A DNA stretch of 64,000 bases from Nymphaea colorata (GCF_008831285.2 NC_045141.1:9720106-9784105); one strand, 5' to 3'; counted from the first letter of the stretch, positions 34,381 to 45,074 are shown. Numbers and translations: made by a program. Notes: generated by a model not told the origin, from the letters alone.

Positions 34381-36561
34381 AGTTATCACCCCAAATTTTT
34401 CCAAAAGAATATACTTTACTTTCACTTAAACAAAATTCTCAGTTATTTAGATTAAATTTTTTTTAGACCATAATCTCATTCTTAATCCCAAAACAAGTTC
34501 GTGACTATTCGATCCAAAGTGAATCAATAAACCCATGTCCAAACCCAAACACAAAATTGAACTTCAAATTCAAAACCCAACTTTAAATGTGAGATCCAAA
34601 TCCAAAATCCAACTCACGGATTTGAATTAGATACAAAACTCAATCCGAGATCAAAACAACAAAATTTGATGCCATGAGCATCGGCGCATCCACAAACCTT
34701 CCTTTTGTTTTATGTTTCGTTTTCGTGCTAAAATGTGTTTTTAAGCATAAATCACTCACTAAAATGCGTCATTGACTAATTGAACCTAATCCGAATTTAA
34801 AACGAGCCCGGAGTCAATCACAATGGAGCCGGCCCCCCATTTGTAACAAAAAGCATTTTTATACATTAAAAAAGGGTTTTATGCCTTTAATATGAACAAC
34901 TTTTATTTTATTTTGTTTTGTTTTGTTTTGTTTTGTGAAAAAAATTTAGTCGCTCAAGTGTCGTATGCAAGCGATGGACGCGTAGTCGCAACTACGCATC
35001 GCGCGATGCGATTGCATGCGCGATCACATGCATGTGTGGCAGCGCATTCCGTGCAGCAGTGCGTTCCGTGTGCCGCTCGCCGACGTGCTAGGTGCAATAG
35101 CGCCTGGAATGCGATAGCAGCCGAACCAGGGCCTGCACGTGGCACAGGCCCCATTCTCATGCTAAAACCGGCCCTTGGGCAGTGGTTTTGGCCCTGTTGG
35201 GCGGCATTAGCCCTGCCCACATCCCAAAGGGGTTTTTGGGGTTCTAATGGCCAATCCAACTTAGTCAAATCTATTTTAAAAAAATTGAAAATAATTCAAA
35301 GATACTTAGAATTCGCATGATAATCTTGTTAAATTCAAAAAAAAAAAATCAAATTTTGAGTTTTAGCTCCAAAAGTCTATAAATGCCCCCACAATCTTGC
35401 CTCTTGGGCATGAGCTAATATTTGGGAGAAACTCTAGTGGTTCCTCACTTGAAAATCTAGAGTTTCTTCATCTTTCTTTTCATTTCTCTCTTCTTCTCTT
35501 CTTCTTCTTATCCAAGCTTGGGAGCAAGTTTCTCCAACTTTCAACTTTTTAAAAAAGCATAAGAAGAACTCTTAAGGGAATATCTCCATCATCTTGGAGC
35601 TTCACCCTTAGGATCATTCGGAGAAGGAGATTGATTCATATAATCATCTATATTAGAGGTATGTAGTTATTCTCTTGTTTCCATTTTTATTTTCATTTCC
35701 TCTTGACACATCCTCATGGCCATGCATGAAAGTTCTAAAGATTTTCTATCCCAAGTAGAGAGCTACTCTTAAGTGCACCAGCAGTATGAGCCAGGCGAAA
35801 TAAATTTCATTTTTTCAATTCTTTTCAAAAATATGCTTGTTATGTTGCTTTATTCATCATTTATGTTTGAGGTGATGTCCATGTATGATATATTAATTTT
35901 ACTTAATTAATGAGCATATGCATGGTGAGAATGAGGGTTTGGTTTCGGATTTCTTCATTTGTATGCTGATTTTTGATGTTGGGATTTGTTCAACTTGAAA
36001 AGGCCCCTTCATGAATATGTACACTTTAAAATACATCTTCATGTCATTCTTACATTTAGTTTCTTTTTTAATCGCCCGATTAGGGTCCCAATGAGTGCTT
36101 TGCTACGTTGCTCTCCATTTCATGAGTATTTGATTTTCTTACATATGTGGTGGGTAAAATAGATTTTATTGTAATAAACATGGTTTTAGGTTCATATATA
36201 AAAATATTTGGAACCATATTTATCAAAAGATTTTCGAAAGCAAGAAACCTCTTTAATGAGGCCTTTCGAGACTTAGCCTATGCTCTTGCATGAGCCCAAG
36301 CTCATCTCCGGCCTACATAAAAAAATTGAAGTCAGATATTTTTAAGTTATTTCTTGATTTCAAACTTTCATGAAAGCATATGCATATATACATGTTATAT
36401 ACGTATACGTGCACATGGCTATCTCTTTTTTTTCTCTCTTTATGATTTAACATATTCTTTTACAAATTTTTATACACTTACATATGAACATATATATATG
36501 CCTTCCACTATCGCTCACTCTTCTCCCTCTCCATTCGATTTAATACTTCTTTTTCACAATC

Positions 36562-36603
<42 letters not shown>

Positions 36604-36685
36604 GTATATATAAATACGTGTATGTATACATACCTCTCTCTCATTCTTTAAAAAAAAAAAAATCTTTTATTTTGTGACTTTAAAA

Positions 36686-36727
<42 letters not shown>

Positions 36728-37535
36728 CCTATTGCTCTCGAAATAAATTATTTTCTCCTTTTCATTCTTTTAGATATTTTTCTCCCAAGAGCTAAAGTTT
36801 TAATTTCTCATTTGTCGACTTCAATAAGACCAAAATTCAAGTGATGACCCAATATTAGAATTATGCTTGATGGTCTACAACTGCATTCCATTTTCAAAAA
36901 CTTTTCTCTTTTCATAAAAATATTTATGACAATTATACAAATATAAATGAAAAACTTAGATATATATGATGGTAGGAATGTTTTTAGATAAATGTTATGG
37001 TAGGAATGGATGATTTACTTTTAATCATACATTTACATTCACTTGTTAAATCATGAATGATCATAAGCACCACTCTAAAAGAACATAGGCAAGATGAGAA
37101 TGAGCTCTAGGTAGGTAGCAATCGAATTAGAGCGAAGTCTCAAACCAAATAAATTTCTTAAAAGAACACTAAATCAATTTCAAAAGCGATATTCAACGGT
37201 TTCCAAATGATATTTATAAAGATTTTTTAATTAAAAATTTCTCAAATCAAAATGTTTTATACTCACAAATGATTCTTCAAAACTCTCAAAAAATTGAAAC
37301 ATCAAATTTTCAATATTTTCTTAAACACTACACGGTATTTAGAATGAAAAGATGTTTAAGTTACAATAAAATGAATCAAGAATAAACATAGCTTTTGGAT
37401 TGGTTAACCCCAGTAAAGTTACTGGGAACGGTCAATCCTGATACTGACGAGCAAATCCCTTTCTTTCTAATTTCAAAATAAAACCTCATTTTTCTGGAGC
37501 ACTCCAAAAACCAAAATATTTTGGGGATGCAAACT
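34381..37535 (+). repeat. 3' LTR (copy 3)
   Basis: It starts AGTTATCACCCCAAATTTTT (first base mutated from T) and ends TTTTGGGGATGCAAACT. The TATA box is TATAAATG at 35378-35385. The CpG-rich block lies at about 34970-35240. It also holds a (TA)n run at 36566-36598 and a (CT)n run at 36692-36722 that are shorter or absent in the 5' LTR. Confidence 0.9.
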
Positions 37536-37540
37536 GAACG

Positions 37541-38455
37541 TTTGACAATTTCTTTTGAAACTACAACAAGTGCAAGTTATAATCTATAAGCAAAACAATA
37601 AACAAAATATGCATAAAGACATTCATTCAAAGTTAATGCTTGCAATCCATTACATTCACCTCGCATATTATTAACACCATCATATCCTTCATCAAGTTGT
37701 AATTGTGGTAGTATCTGTCACATGTGTATATAACAATCGATCTTAAACGTGACCATGCTTATTAACAAATCTAAGCACAATGGCCAGTTGCTCTCTCTTC
37801 AATTCATCTCATGCTTCATCAATAATAATACAATATTGAGCATCACTATTTTCTTCTATAATTTTAGCTCTCACAAAATTTCTTTTTGAATTATCGATGA
37901 TGTATATTTAGCATTCTTTGAAACATTATCCAAAACAACTTCTGCAACTTTGTCATTATAACTAGTCAAAGTGTTAATGAACTCAATAAATTTACCTTGA
38001 TTTAATGAGCTTGAACTTTCATCAAGTCCTCTAAAAGCATAAGTTTGAAATGCTAACAATGAACTGCGTCCACAAATGCCTTCATTCTAAAACGGTTGCT
38101 CTGAACATGCTTTGAACTTTGCTTTTTAATCATTTTATCTATGTGTTTGCTTTGATGACTTAAGTCATTAAATGCTCACACGTTCATATTATAAGACAAA
38201 TTTTGACTTAACTCTTTATGACTATGAAATACACATATTTTTTCACTACCATGCTCATTGTTCCATACTCTGAATCCTTTAGCAGTAAATGGACTACAGT
38301 TTGAAGGAATACTGAAAAGATAACATGACTAACAATATGCACTATCTGTCTTGGGAGAATATTTTAACTATGGAAATATTTGAAACCATGAAGCTTGATA
38401 TTTATGAAGATGATCTTTAGGACCTAACAATGGATATCTTTGAAGCTTGTGCTGA
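37541..38455 (-). pseudogene. hAT transposase (DUF4371/TTF-finger type), N-terminal half
   Basis: Reading down from 38455 on the minus strand gives 'QASWFQIFP.LKYSP' and 'FTAKGFRVWNNEHGSEKICV', which resemble the TTF-type zinc-finger region. 'HIDKMIKKQSSKHVQSNRFR' follows. At 38059-37871 comes 'LAFQTYAFRGLDESSSSLNQ' with 'GKFIEFINTLTSYNDK'. Then come 'VDEA' and 'KREQLAIVLRFV'. At about 37710-37630 is 'EGYDGVNNMRGE', the family's 'GYDGASNMRGE' block, and then 'YRL.LALVVVSKEIVKR' directly at the retroelement border. The continuation is at 28948 downwards. Stops and frameshifts are frequent. Confidence 0.9.
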
Positions 38456-38785
38456 TATGACTTATAATTAATATAAGTTCACCTAACTTTATTTCCTTAT
38501 TTATTGATATCTTTCATATATGACGTTGCAAACAAGGATCAGCACCATGCTTTCTGTAGTTTGAAGTTTTGGATTCATAAAAGAGAATCAGATTCAAAAA
38601 GACCACCATCAAAAGCTTTCATATTAGAACAACCAGTAGGTAGCATCTTTGTTTTCTCTCTTTGCAGCCAGCATCCTAGTTTTCTTCCTAACCTTCTTGT
38701 TCAGCAACTTGTTTTTTTATTCTTCTTTTTTTAAATAATAATGAATGATTTTTTTCATCATCTTCTCCATAAACTTACATGAAAA

Positions 38786-39268
38786 ATCTGAAATTTAAAA
38801 AAAAAAAACATAAGATTCAAATTAGCCAAGAAAAAAAAATTTAAGAGTGCATGCATCTAAAATTTGAAAGAAAAAAAAAAATCATAACCTCGTATCTTAG
38901 ACAGAACCCCTAATTCTCAAATGAGTCCAAGACCAATAGAAAACCCCTAATCTGCATATTAAAATTGAAAACCTTGACATTGAAATATAGAAGGCAATTA
39001 AAAGAGACTAATTAAACTAATTACATCCTTAAATAAAAAATAACATAAATTTAAGGGAGTGCAAGACATATACTAATGTGAAATGAAAAAGAGCTAATCA
39101 AATTAATTACATGCTTAAATAAGAAAAAAACAGAATTTAAAAGAGAGCATGAATCTGAAATTTAAAAGAAAACCCCCTAATCTTAATCAAAACCCCTAAT
39201 TCTCAAATGAGTCCATGACAAATAGAAAACCCCCAAATTTGCATGCTAAAATTGAAACCTTCACATTG
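38786..39268. repeat. direct repeat about 287 bp apart
   Basis: 'AACCCCTAATTCTCAAATGA' plus about 90 bp of following sequence (to 'CATTGA') occurs at 38905-38986 and again at 39191-39268. Each is preceded by 'CTGAAATTTAAAA'. The block between them is A-rich. It lies just outside the N-terminal end of the hAT gene, so it may be subterminal sequence of that transposon. Confidence 0.8.
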
Positions 39269-39299
39269 AGGGAGAGAGAGAGATTCATGGAGCACATTT

Positions 39300-39384
39300 T
39301 ATTGTGTCCAATGGATCTAACTAATATTTGGTCTAGATGCATTGGGCAGTAATATAACATAATGTTACTATTCCCAAACGGCCC
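39300..39384. mobile_element. partial PIF/Harbinger-like MITE end
   Basis: The right end is 'TACTATTCCCAAACGGCCC' followed by TAA, the 3-bp target type of this superfamily. The left end is not identifiable. It truncates the Copia remnant. Confidence 0.45.
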
Positions 39385-39387
39385 TAA

Positions 39388-39953
39388 AAGAACATTAATC
39401 AGCTTACCATTGTAGCTTATTTGCATCTTACAAATATTATCAACTGGAACATGTGTTCTATCACCAATGCAACGTGGAAATTGCTTGCTTTGTATATGAC
39501 ACAGCCTTTTGAGTCTCATGTTCATGTAGTTACTAGCACCACAATCAAGTATCCAATAACAAAAATGGATACTTGAAATTTTACCAAGATTTTTATATAT
39601 TTGTCAGCTTTGTCAAATTTCTTACTAGTAGGAGATGGCAAGATTGGATCTTGACATGTGCTATAAATGTTTTCCAAGTTCTTCGATGAATCGAAACTGT
39701 ACATGTTGCCAAGCTTGGGGCTATTGTACTTTGTGTCAACATTGACTGTGCTTACTATAAATCCTACTAGTATGTAGAAATTTTTATCTTCTTTGAGGTG
39801 CTCGGTTATAAGTATTTTGCTTTCAATTCGACAACTTGACCAAAACACTTCACGAATTTGAGGCACAGTTGCTGCAGCCTTGTTGATCCACCATTGAGTC
39901 ATGATTAGGAATGTCAATGGATCGGATTCAAATCGAATATACCTTAATTGCAT
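39388..39953 (-). pseudogene. Copia gag-protease remnant
   Basis: On the minus strand at about 39575-39530 a frame reads 'FCYWILDCGASNYMN'. It corresponds to the 'WILDSGASxHM' active site of Copia proteases, with the Ser changed to Cys. It is followed by 'CIGDRTHVPVDNICKMQISY', matching the downstream flap region. Upstream (39953-39580) is an open stretch with 'FSSKKFDKADKYIKIL'-like sequence where the gag-protease linker should be. One frameshift separates it from the protease. A MITE end cuts it at about 39385. No integrase or reverse transcriptase follows. Confidence 0.75.
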
Positions 39954-41184
39954 CCACTTTTTTAGATGTTCACATATTGGGATTCAAGTACGTACAAAAA
40001 AACATCATTTCCGAATTCAAAATCCGATTTCACAACTGAATCCAAATTTTGAATTGAATTTGGCTGATTTTCAAAATGTAACCACATTAAATATAGAATA
40101 TCTGTTTAAAAATAAATTTGATCTCAATCTGTATCCGAATCCAATCTGATGTCATTTCTTAAATCCAAATCGAATCATATTTCTTAATCGCATGTTAAAT
40201 TTTTGTTCCACATCCAAATTATAAGATGCAAATAAGTCTTCAAATTATAACCTCAAAATGTGCAATGGTACCATGTTAAACATTACAAGAGCAACAAACA
40301 AGAAAGAAGAACAATGATTGACGTCGTTGCAACTTGATGCCTACATCCACAAGAGAAAGGAGATAATTGACTTTTCATATGCAGCGAAAGGTTAAATAAA
40401 TAGGGGCTGAGCACCCAAAGAAACGCCGTAAGAGTAGATGGGATATTTTGGTAACTTTCTAAAAAATAATGTCTTTTTTCAGTTTTTTATTTTTTCCAAT
40501 TTCTATTTTTCTCTTGCTAAAAATTTTTTTTCAGTGTAAACTGATGGTATTTTCATCATTAACCACACTGGCGCACTAAATTTTATACACCAGTATGGTG
40601 CATACAACTAGGATCACTCCTATACTTGCTTCCTTTGCCTTGGTTGAGTTTGATAATAAAAGGGGCTGCTATTGCTGGCCTTTTACTACCAAAAAAAGCA
40701 CTGCAGCCTTTGCTAACCTTTTTCAAGTGGCAGACTATTGCTTGGGGAGATATGTGGATCGGTGTTTAAAAGGTGTGTCATCAGACTCTCATGCATTGAA
40801 AATGGTGCAAAATGTGATCCTTTAGTTGACATGTATATCATAACCCACCTGCACCGTGAAGGCAAAAATATTGGTGGAGGGGCAGCCCTTTTTTCAGGCA
40901 TTTTCTGCTCAATGAAGATGGCAGAATGTCAAAAAGAAACCCGATTAAGGGGGAAACGGCAGCAGCCCCTTTGTTATTGAAGAAGAGAGCTACATTCTTC
41001 TGTTGGCCCTTCTTAGGGAAAAAAAAATTGGCAGAGAGAGAGGGGGGTGAGCACTGTGAAAGGATAGAGAAAAAGAAGGGAGACGATCAAGAGGGAGTAA
41101 GGGCGGCCAAAGGGCAGACAGAAAAGGGTAGAGAGAAAGAGGGAAGGAAGATGCAGCTCCAACGGCAGAGGGGAGAGTAGGACG
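39954..41184. other. non-coding stretch; no gene seen
   Basis: It holds degenerate 'AATCC(A/G)AAT' words (39900-40200) and a GA-rich part (41030-41180). Open stretches on both strands here have biased low-complexity translations and no recognisable domains. Confidence 0.5.
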
Positions 41185-41312
41185 AGAATGGGTTGAAGGT
41201 GTTATACCCATTTTGCTAAAGGGCAGGAGAATCGGTTGGAGGTGTTGATACCCATTTTGCTAAAGGGCAGGAGAATCGGTTGAAGGTGTTGATACCCATT
41301 TTGCTAAAGGGC
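41185..41312. repeat. 44-bp tandem repeat, three copies
   Basis: Units start at 41221 and 41265, both with GGGCAGGAGAATCGGTTG. A partial unit (41185-41220) precedes them and a few bases follow after 41309. The units differ at one or two sites (GGAGG versus GAAGG). Confidence 0.95.
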
Positions 41313-42835
41313 AAAATTGGTATTAGAAAAAGCGACCCACATGGGCAAGCTTCTCAGAGCCGTTAGGTCTGCATTTTAAAAAACAAAATGCATAATATTT
41401 TGAAAATTTTCAGTTTGGCACATTGTTCGGTCCTTGTAGCTACCCTTTCTCTCCCTTTTTTTCTTACCCTGTATTAAAAAGAAAAAAACAATACAATACA
41501 ATACAAAAAGACTTTTATGAGACATCACATCAAACGATTGGAACAGATCATCCAATGCCACTTTAAAAATATTGTTTCCAAAGGTATCGTAATTATCATT
41601 TTTATTTGAAAAAAGCAATTTTTATGCAATAATATTTAATTTCTGGTTCATTGAACTATCACCCCACTAAAAAACCATGTTTGCACCCGTTCTCTCAATC
41701 CCTTTAAGATATAAGTCCTACTTTAGATGCCTTCACTACAGAGTGTCCCGTTTTTTTTTTAGCATAAGTAGTTGATGAAATGAAAACTCAAAACTGATCA
41801 CCTAACGAGCGCTACTTTATCCAATGCAACTACCACTTCAAGAATAGGTGTTAACATCTACATCATCCGATAAAAATTAAAATTTTAGGAAGATCAGACA
41901 TACAAGTTGAATTTTATAAGCTTTTAAGATGATCGACTTTCTTTCTCTAAGCATGGAATTCAATGTACGATTGAATGTAAAGTAAACTGAAATGAAAAGT
42001 ACAGTTATCCTTACTAACATTTTCAAAATGTGCCGGCCGGAAGGTGTACCTGACGAGATGTTTAGTTTTTTATTTCAAAATGAGTTGAGTTGATAAATTT
42101 TCAACCACAAAGTGTCTGATCTTTTTTGTCCCACCATTGATTTGAACATTCGGCCTTACTTACTAGTGAAAAATGTCTATCCATTCTGAAATACAAACAC
42201 AGGCAAATTTTTTCTCTGAAAATTTCATTTCATCCGATAAATTTTCTCTGCTTTCCTTACCAACCTTTTTTCTCACCTTTCATTCAGAAACGACCTTAGT
42301 TGTCATGACATTTTCGGTCTTTAAATTTATAAAAACAAACAAAACTCGATGCTTGGAAGACGTGTTTGGAGTGACATGTTCTTCCTTCCTTTTAAAAAAA
42401 ATTAAAACAAAACATCAACGAAGAAACAAGAATTGCCATTTATACCAAAGAAAGGAAGACGAGCAGAAGCAAAACTCATTAGCCTTGGGCTCTCCGTCCG
42501 GCAAGCTATGGCTATCGAATAAGCCATTACTGTTCCAAGGATGAATAATTCAAGAAGGAGATTCCTCCCGTGAATACGTTGCAATATGTCATGAAAGAAA
42601 GTCGTGCTCTCAACAAATTTGCCGTTGAACGGAATATGCGATCGTATACTTTTTGGCACCTGAGAGAAGAATGCCGATAAAGTAATTCATCCGCGGACGA
42701 ATTCTTTGAGGTAAAACTGCACAACCCGAAAGAAGCAGCACAATACAGCCAAAAACGTTTTGATTTATTTGCAGACACACAATTTTGCTACCAACCATCA
42801 AAATTATTGGGTTTTTGGCTACTTCCCCGATTCAT

Positions 42836-42873
<38 letters not shown>

Positions 42874-43260
42874 TAATCTTTTCTTCTCGACACTGTAAAT
42901 CCATAATAATCAGAAAGCATGACCCCCTCTCCTTCACAGCATAAGATTGAAGGATGGAAGAGTTTCAAAAGAGAGGGGGGAAGAGAGAGTGAGAGAGGGG
43001 GAGAGAGGACAATAGGATTATTTTTCCTCTTTCATACTGTAAACCCAAAAGGAGTGCCCCAAGTAAAGAAGTAGATGAAAGTGATGTAAACCCTACACAC
43101 CAAAGCCGGAAAAGAAAGAATGGGGAGGGAGAGGAAAAGAGAGAGAATAGAATCTCGGAGGAGATCCAAAGAGAACCAAACACCAATTCGATCGTCACTA
43201 CCGAATCGCCTACAGCCCCCATTCGGCAATCGGAAATCACCCAAAATCAACCTCTTCCCC
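41313..43260. other. 3' flank of the CYSTM gene, non-coding
   Basis: No other gene is seen. A (GA)n microsatellite lies at 42840-42869. Sequence from 43260 down to about 42900 is probably the 3' UTR and terminator region of the CYSTM gene. A GA-rich stretch (42960-43010, 43115-43150) gives misleading open frames. Confidence 0.5.
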
Positions 43261-43834
43261 TCAAAAGCACGCATCCAAAAGGCAGCAGCAGCAGAGAGCA
43301 GCCAGACTGCAAAGGAAGGAAATCACAAAGAATAATCAACAAAGAGCACAAACGCAAACGGATCTCCTGATCGCTGGACTCCAGCTAAGAGACTTAAGAA
43401 GAAGAAGAAGACACACCATCCTTCCATGAAAGAAGGGCCAGAGCTCTGCTGTTGTTGAGGCGGTGGTTGGGCGTACTGAGGGTACCCCTGAGGAGGATAG
43501 GCTCCCGGCGGAGGATAGCCTCCCTGAGGAGGGTAACCCTGCGGAGGGTACCCCGGCGGCGGCGCAGGATACCCCGGCGGTGGGTAGGCGTCCTTGGGAT
43601 AACCCTCTGGTGGGTACCCTGCAAGGTAAAAGAAAGAAAGAAGACAGATCAGAAACCCCTATCCTTCGAAGGAAAGACAATAACCCTAATTCTTTCACAA
43701 GATCTGTGACAGAAACAAGAACAAGAAAAGCGAAGGACTAGGCATTGTCATGAGAGAGAGATAGAGAAAGAGGGGTAACCTTGGGGAGGAGGGACGCCGA
43801 CAGGCGGTTGGTGATGCTGATCGTAGTAGCTCAT
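43261..43834 (-). CDS. CYSTM / WIH2-type cysteine-rich small protein, 3 exons, intact
   Basis: The exons are 43834-43780, 43618-43417 and 43306-43261 (303 nt, 100 residues plus TGA). Both introns (161 and 110 bp) have GT-AG borders and pyrimidine-rich acceptors. The protein starts MSYYDQHHQPPVGVPPPQG, continues with YPP-type repeats (GYPPQGYPPQGGYPP), a Gln run, then SSGPSFMEG and the tail CLAALCCCCLLDACF. This N-terminal Pro/Gln/Tyr-rich part plus a short Cys-rich hydrophobic tail is the CYSTM family layout. The tail is thought to anchor the protein in membranes. Members are linked to stress tolerance, and WIH proteins to megasporogenesis. Length, start and stop all match family members I know. 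It is the only gene here with no visible damage. It lies alone among repeats and is probably expressed. Confidence 0.96.
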
Positions 43835-43925
43835 CTTCTTCTCGTTCTTCCTCCTCCCAAAGGGTTCGTTCACAGATGAGAGAGAGAGGGAGAGAGAGAG
43901 AGGAGGTGGATGGGGCTCTGCTTTT
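43835..43925 (-). promoter_or_regulatory. 5' UTR / core promoter of the CYSTM gene with pyrimidine patch
   Basis: Upstream of the ATG, the minus strand has a long CT run (about 43876-43902 on the plus strand as GAGAGA) typical of plant Y-patch promoters. It is followed by 'GTGAACGAACCCTTTGGGAG'. The transcription start cannot be fixed. Confidence 0.5.
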
Positions 43926-43937
43926 GTGGTAAGGAGT

Positions 43938-43956
43938 GACGCGTATAGAACGCGTC
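43938..43956. promoter_or_regulatory. inverted CGCG-box pair in the CYSTM promoter
   Basis: GACGCGT-ATAGA-ACGCGTC is a perfect inverted repeat with 7-bp arms and a 5-bp spacer, about 105-120 bp before the ATG. ACGCGT fits the CGCG box (V-CGCG-B) bound by calmodulin-binding CAMTA factors and also CE3-type ABA elements. Binding is inferred. Confidence 0.6.
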
Positions 43957-44214
43957 CCTTTCTTAACCGTGGGGTGGGTTGGAATCCGCTGGAGCGTCAG
44001 TGGAATCGTGCGTGACCATAACAAAAGATGAGACACGACGGTAGAGAAAGTTGAAGTGTCTCTGTGACAGCTGACTTTGTAACGGACTTTTAGAAGATGG
44101 GAAGCAAATACCGGACGAGATAAGCGAGAAAGGGGGACGGATGGACTCGCATCTCCCGGGTGGCGCGGCAAATTTGGCTTTTTAATTTTCAGACCTGCCC
44201 TTTAGGGCCCCCGT

Positions 44215-45074
44215 TTGATGGGCAGATACAAGGTTTATAAATTATTGTATACATTATTTGTTTGGTGCTGGAACCAGAATCTGGAAAATTTTTTGAATCT
44301 TGCCTTTTCTGGTTGTGTGAACACTTCTGTTCTCTTATGAGCTCTAAAATTATGTATACATTGTAGATATGAAATCTGCTCGTTGCCCTCAGCCAAAAGC
44401 TCTTTCTGCTACTGCAAAAGAAGAGAGTTTGCAACCCCCTGTAAGAGAAAGTTCTGAAGCTTTGAAGGTGACTATGGCTGAGAGTGAGGCAGCTGCAGCC
44501 ATTAGCGTTCCTCCTCAGCAGTCTAACGAAAAAAGCAAAGCAGCAAGAAGTATTGATCAGACTGAGGCTACACATGACTCCATTAGCATGAAGGATCCAA
44601 TTTCTCAGGAAAGTGCTCTGCAAGCAGAGGAGGAAGTCCAACAAAAGCTCTCTATGGGAAATCAAGGTGCCCATATTGCAAAGCGGGTTTGTCCTGGGCA
44701 AATAAGTTGGGGAATCATCCGCTGTTTGTTAGTCACTTGTTTTTATTGTGCATTGTGGAAGCTAATAATTATCTCAAAATTCTTCCTTGCTAATCTTCGT
44801 AATTTCAGCTTTACTTGCATATAGCTATCAAGTATCAACTTCATTTTTTGCATCTTTATTCTCTTAGACGGCCATCTGTTTTATGCTGTAGTGTAAATGG
44901 AAATATATTTCTTTTTCATCAAACTAAAAAATATATTTCTGGAAATATATTTCTCAGTTATCACACACACATCAAAATGGGAATGAGAAAGATTTTTCTC
45001 ATTTCTTTTGTTCAGGAAATATATTTCCGAAAATATATTTACAATTCTAGATTTCTAATCCATCAAACGGCCCC
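44215..45074. mobile_element. PIF/Harbinger-like non-autonomous element with TTA target duplication
   Basis: The left end is GGGCCCCCGTTTGATGG and the right end CCATCAAACGGCCCC. Both sides carry TTA (44212-44214 and 45075-45077), the target type of PIF/Harbinger elements. It is 860 bp. The right third contains repeated palindromic words GGAAATATATTTC (44899, 44940 and 45015). The left half carries the 44369-44700 open frame. No DDE transposase is present. Confidence 0.82.
44369..44824 (+). CDS. unidentified open frame inside the Harbinger-like element
   Basis: The frame has 151 codons from ATG. The first 110 residues are hydrophilic and rich in Ala, Glu, Ser and Gln (e.g. AESEAAAAISVPPQQSNEKS) and look like disordered coding sequence. 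From about residue 112 the composition turns hydrophobic (LVTCFYCALWKL), which looks like intron or chance read-through. It may be a captured host exon spanning about 44369-44700. I do not recognise the parent. The long antisense frame (44189-44701) is probably its shadow. It could equally be a chance frame. Confidence 0.35.
   Translation: MKSARCPQPKALSATAKEESLQPPVRESSEALKVTMAESEAAAAISVPPQQSNEKSKAARSIDQTEATHDSISMKDPISQESALQAEEEVQQKLSMGNQGAHIAKRVCPGQISWGIIRCLLVTCFYCALWKLIIISKFFLANLRNFSFTCI

Larger units (their letters stand above)
28949..37535 (+). mobile_element. LARD-like non-autonomous LTR retrotransposon with 3.1-kb LTRs, nested in a hAT gene
   Basis: The 5' LTR is 28949-32025 and the 3' LTR 34381-37535. 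The flanking duplications are GAACA (28944-28948) and GAACG (37536-37540). A primer-binding-site-like TGGTGACTATGATGGGAA (32028-32045) follows the 5' LTR, and a purine tract ACAAAGAGGGG (34366-34376) precedes the 3' LTR. The internal region is only 2355 bp and shows no gag, protease, reverse transcriptase or integrase motif. Transposition would need proteins from a relative; the site resembles those of Tat/Ogre-clade Gypsy elements (from memory). The two LTRs differ at many sites (roughly 85-90% identical by eye), so the insertion is old. It cuts the hAT transposase coding sequence in two. Confidence 0.9.

Noticed and set aside
34892-35320. 142-codon open frame in the 3' LTR and its relative at 29474-29829
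   Set aside because: They coincide with the CpG-rich U3 block, recur as aligned but frame-shifted copies in other LTRs, and have no domain; the overlapping antisense frame is equally long.
40595-40980. overlapping open frames at 40595-40980
   Set aside because: No recognisable domain, splice or promoter context; they look like chance frames in A+T-poor DNA.
43336-43741. several long open frames on both strands over the CYSTM gene
   Set aside because: They are shadows of the repetitive Pro/Gln/Tyr codons of exon 2 and run through its introns.
44189-44701. 170-codon antisense frame inside the Harbinger-like element
   Set aside because: Its composition (Cys/Leu/Phe/Ser-rich) fits a shadow of the opposite hydrophilic frame, and it crosses the element's left border.
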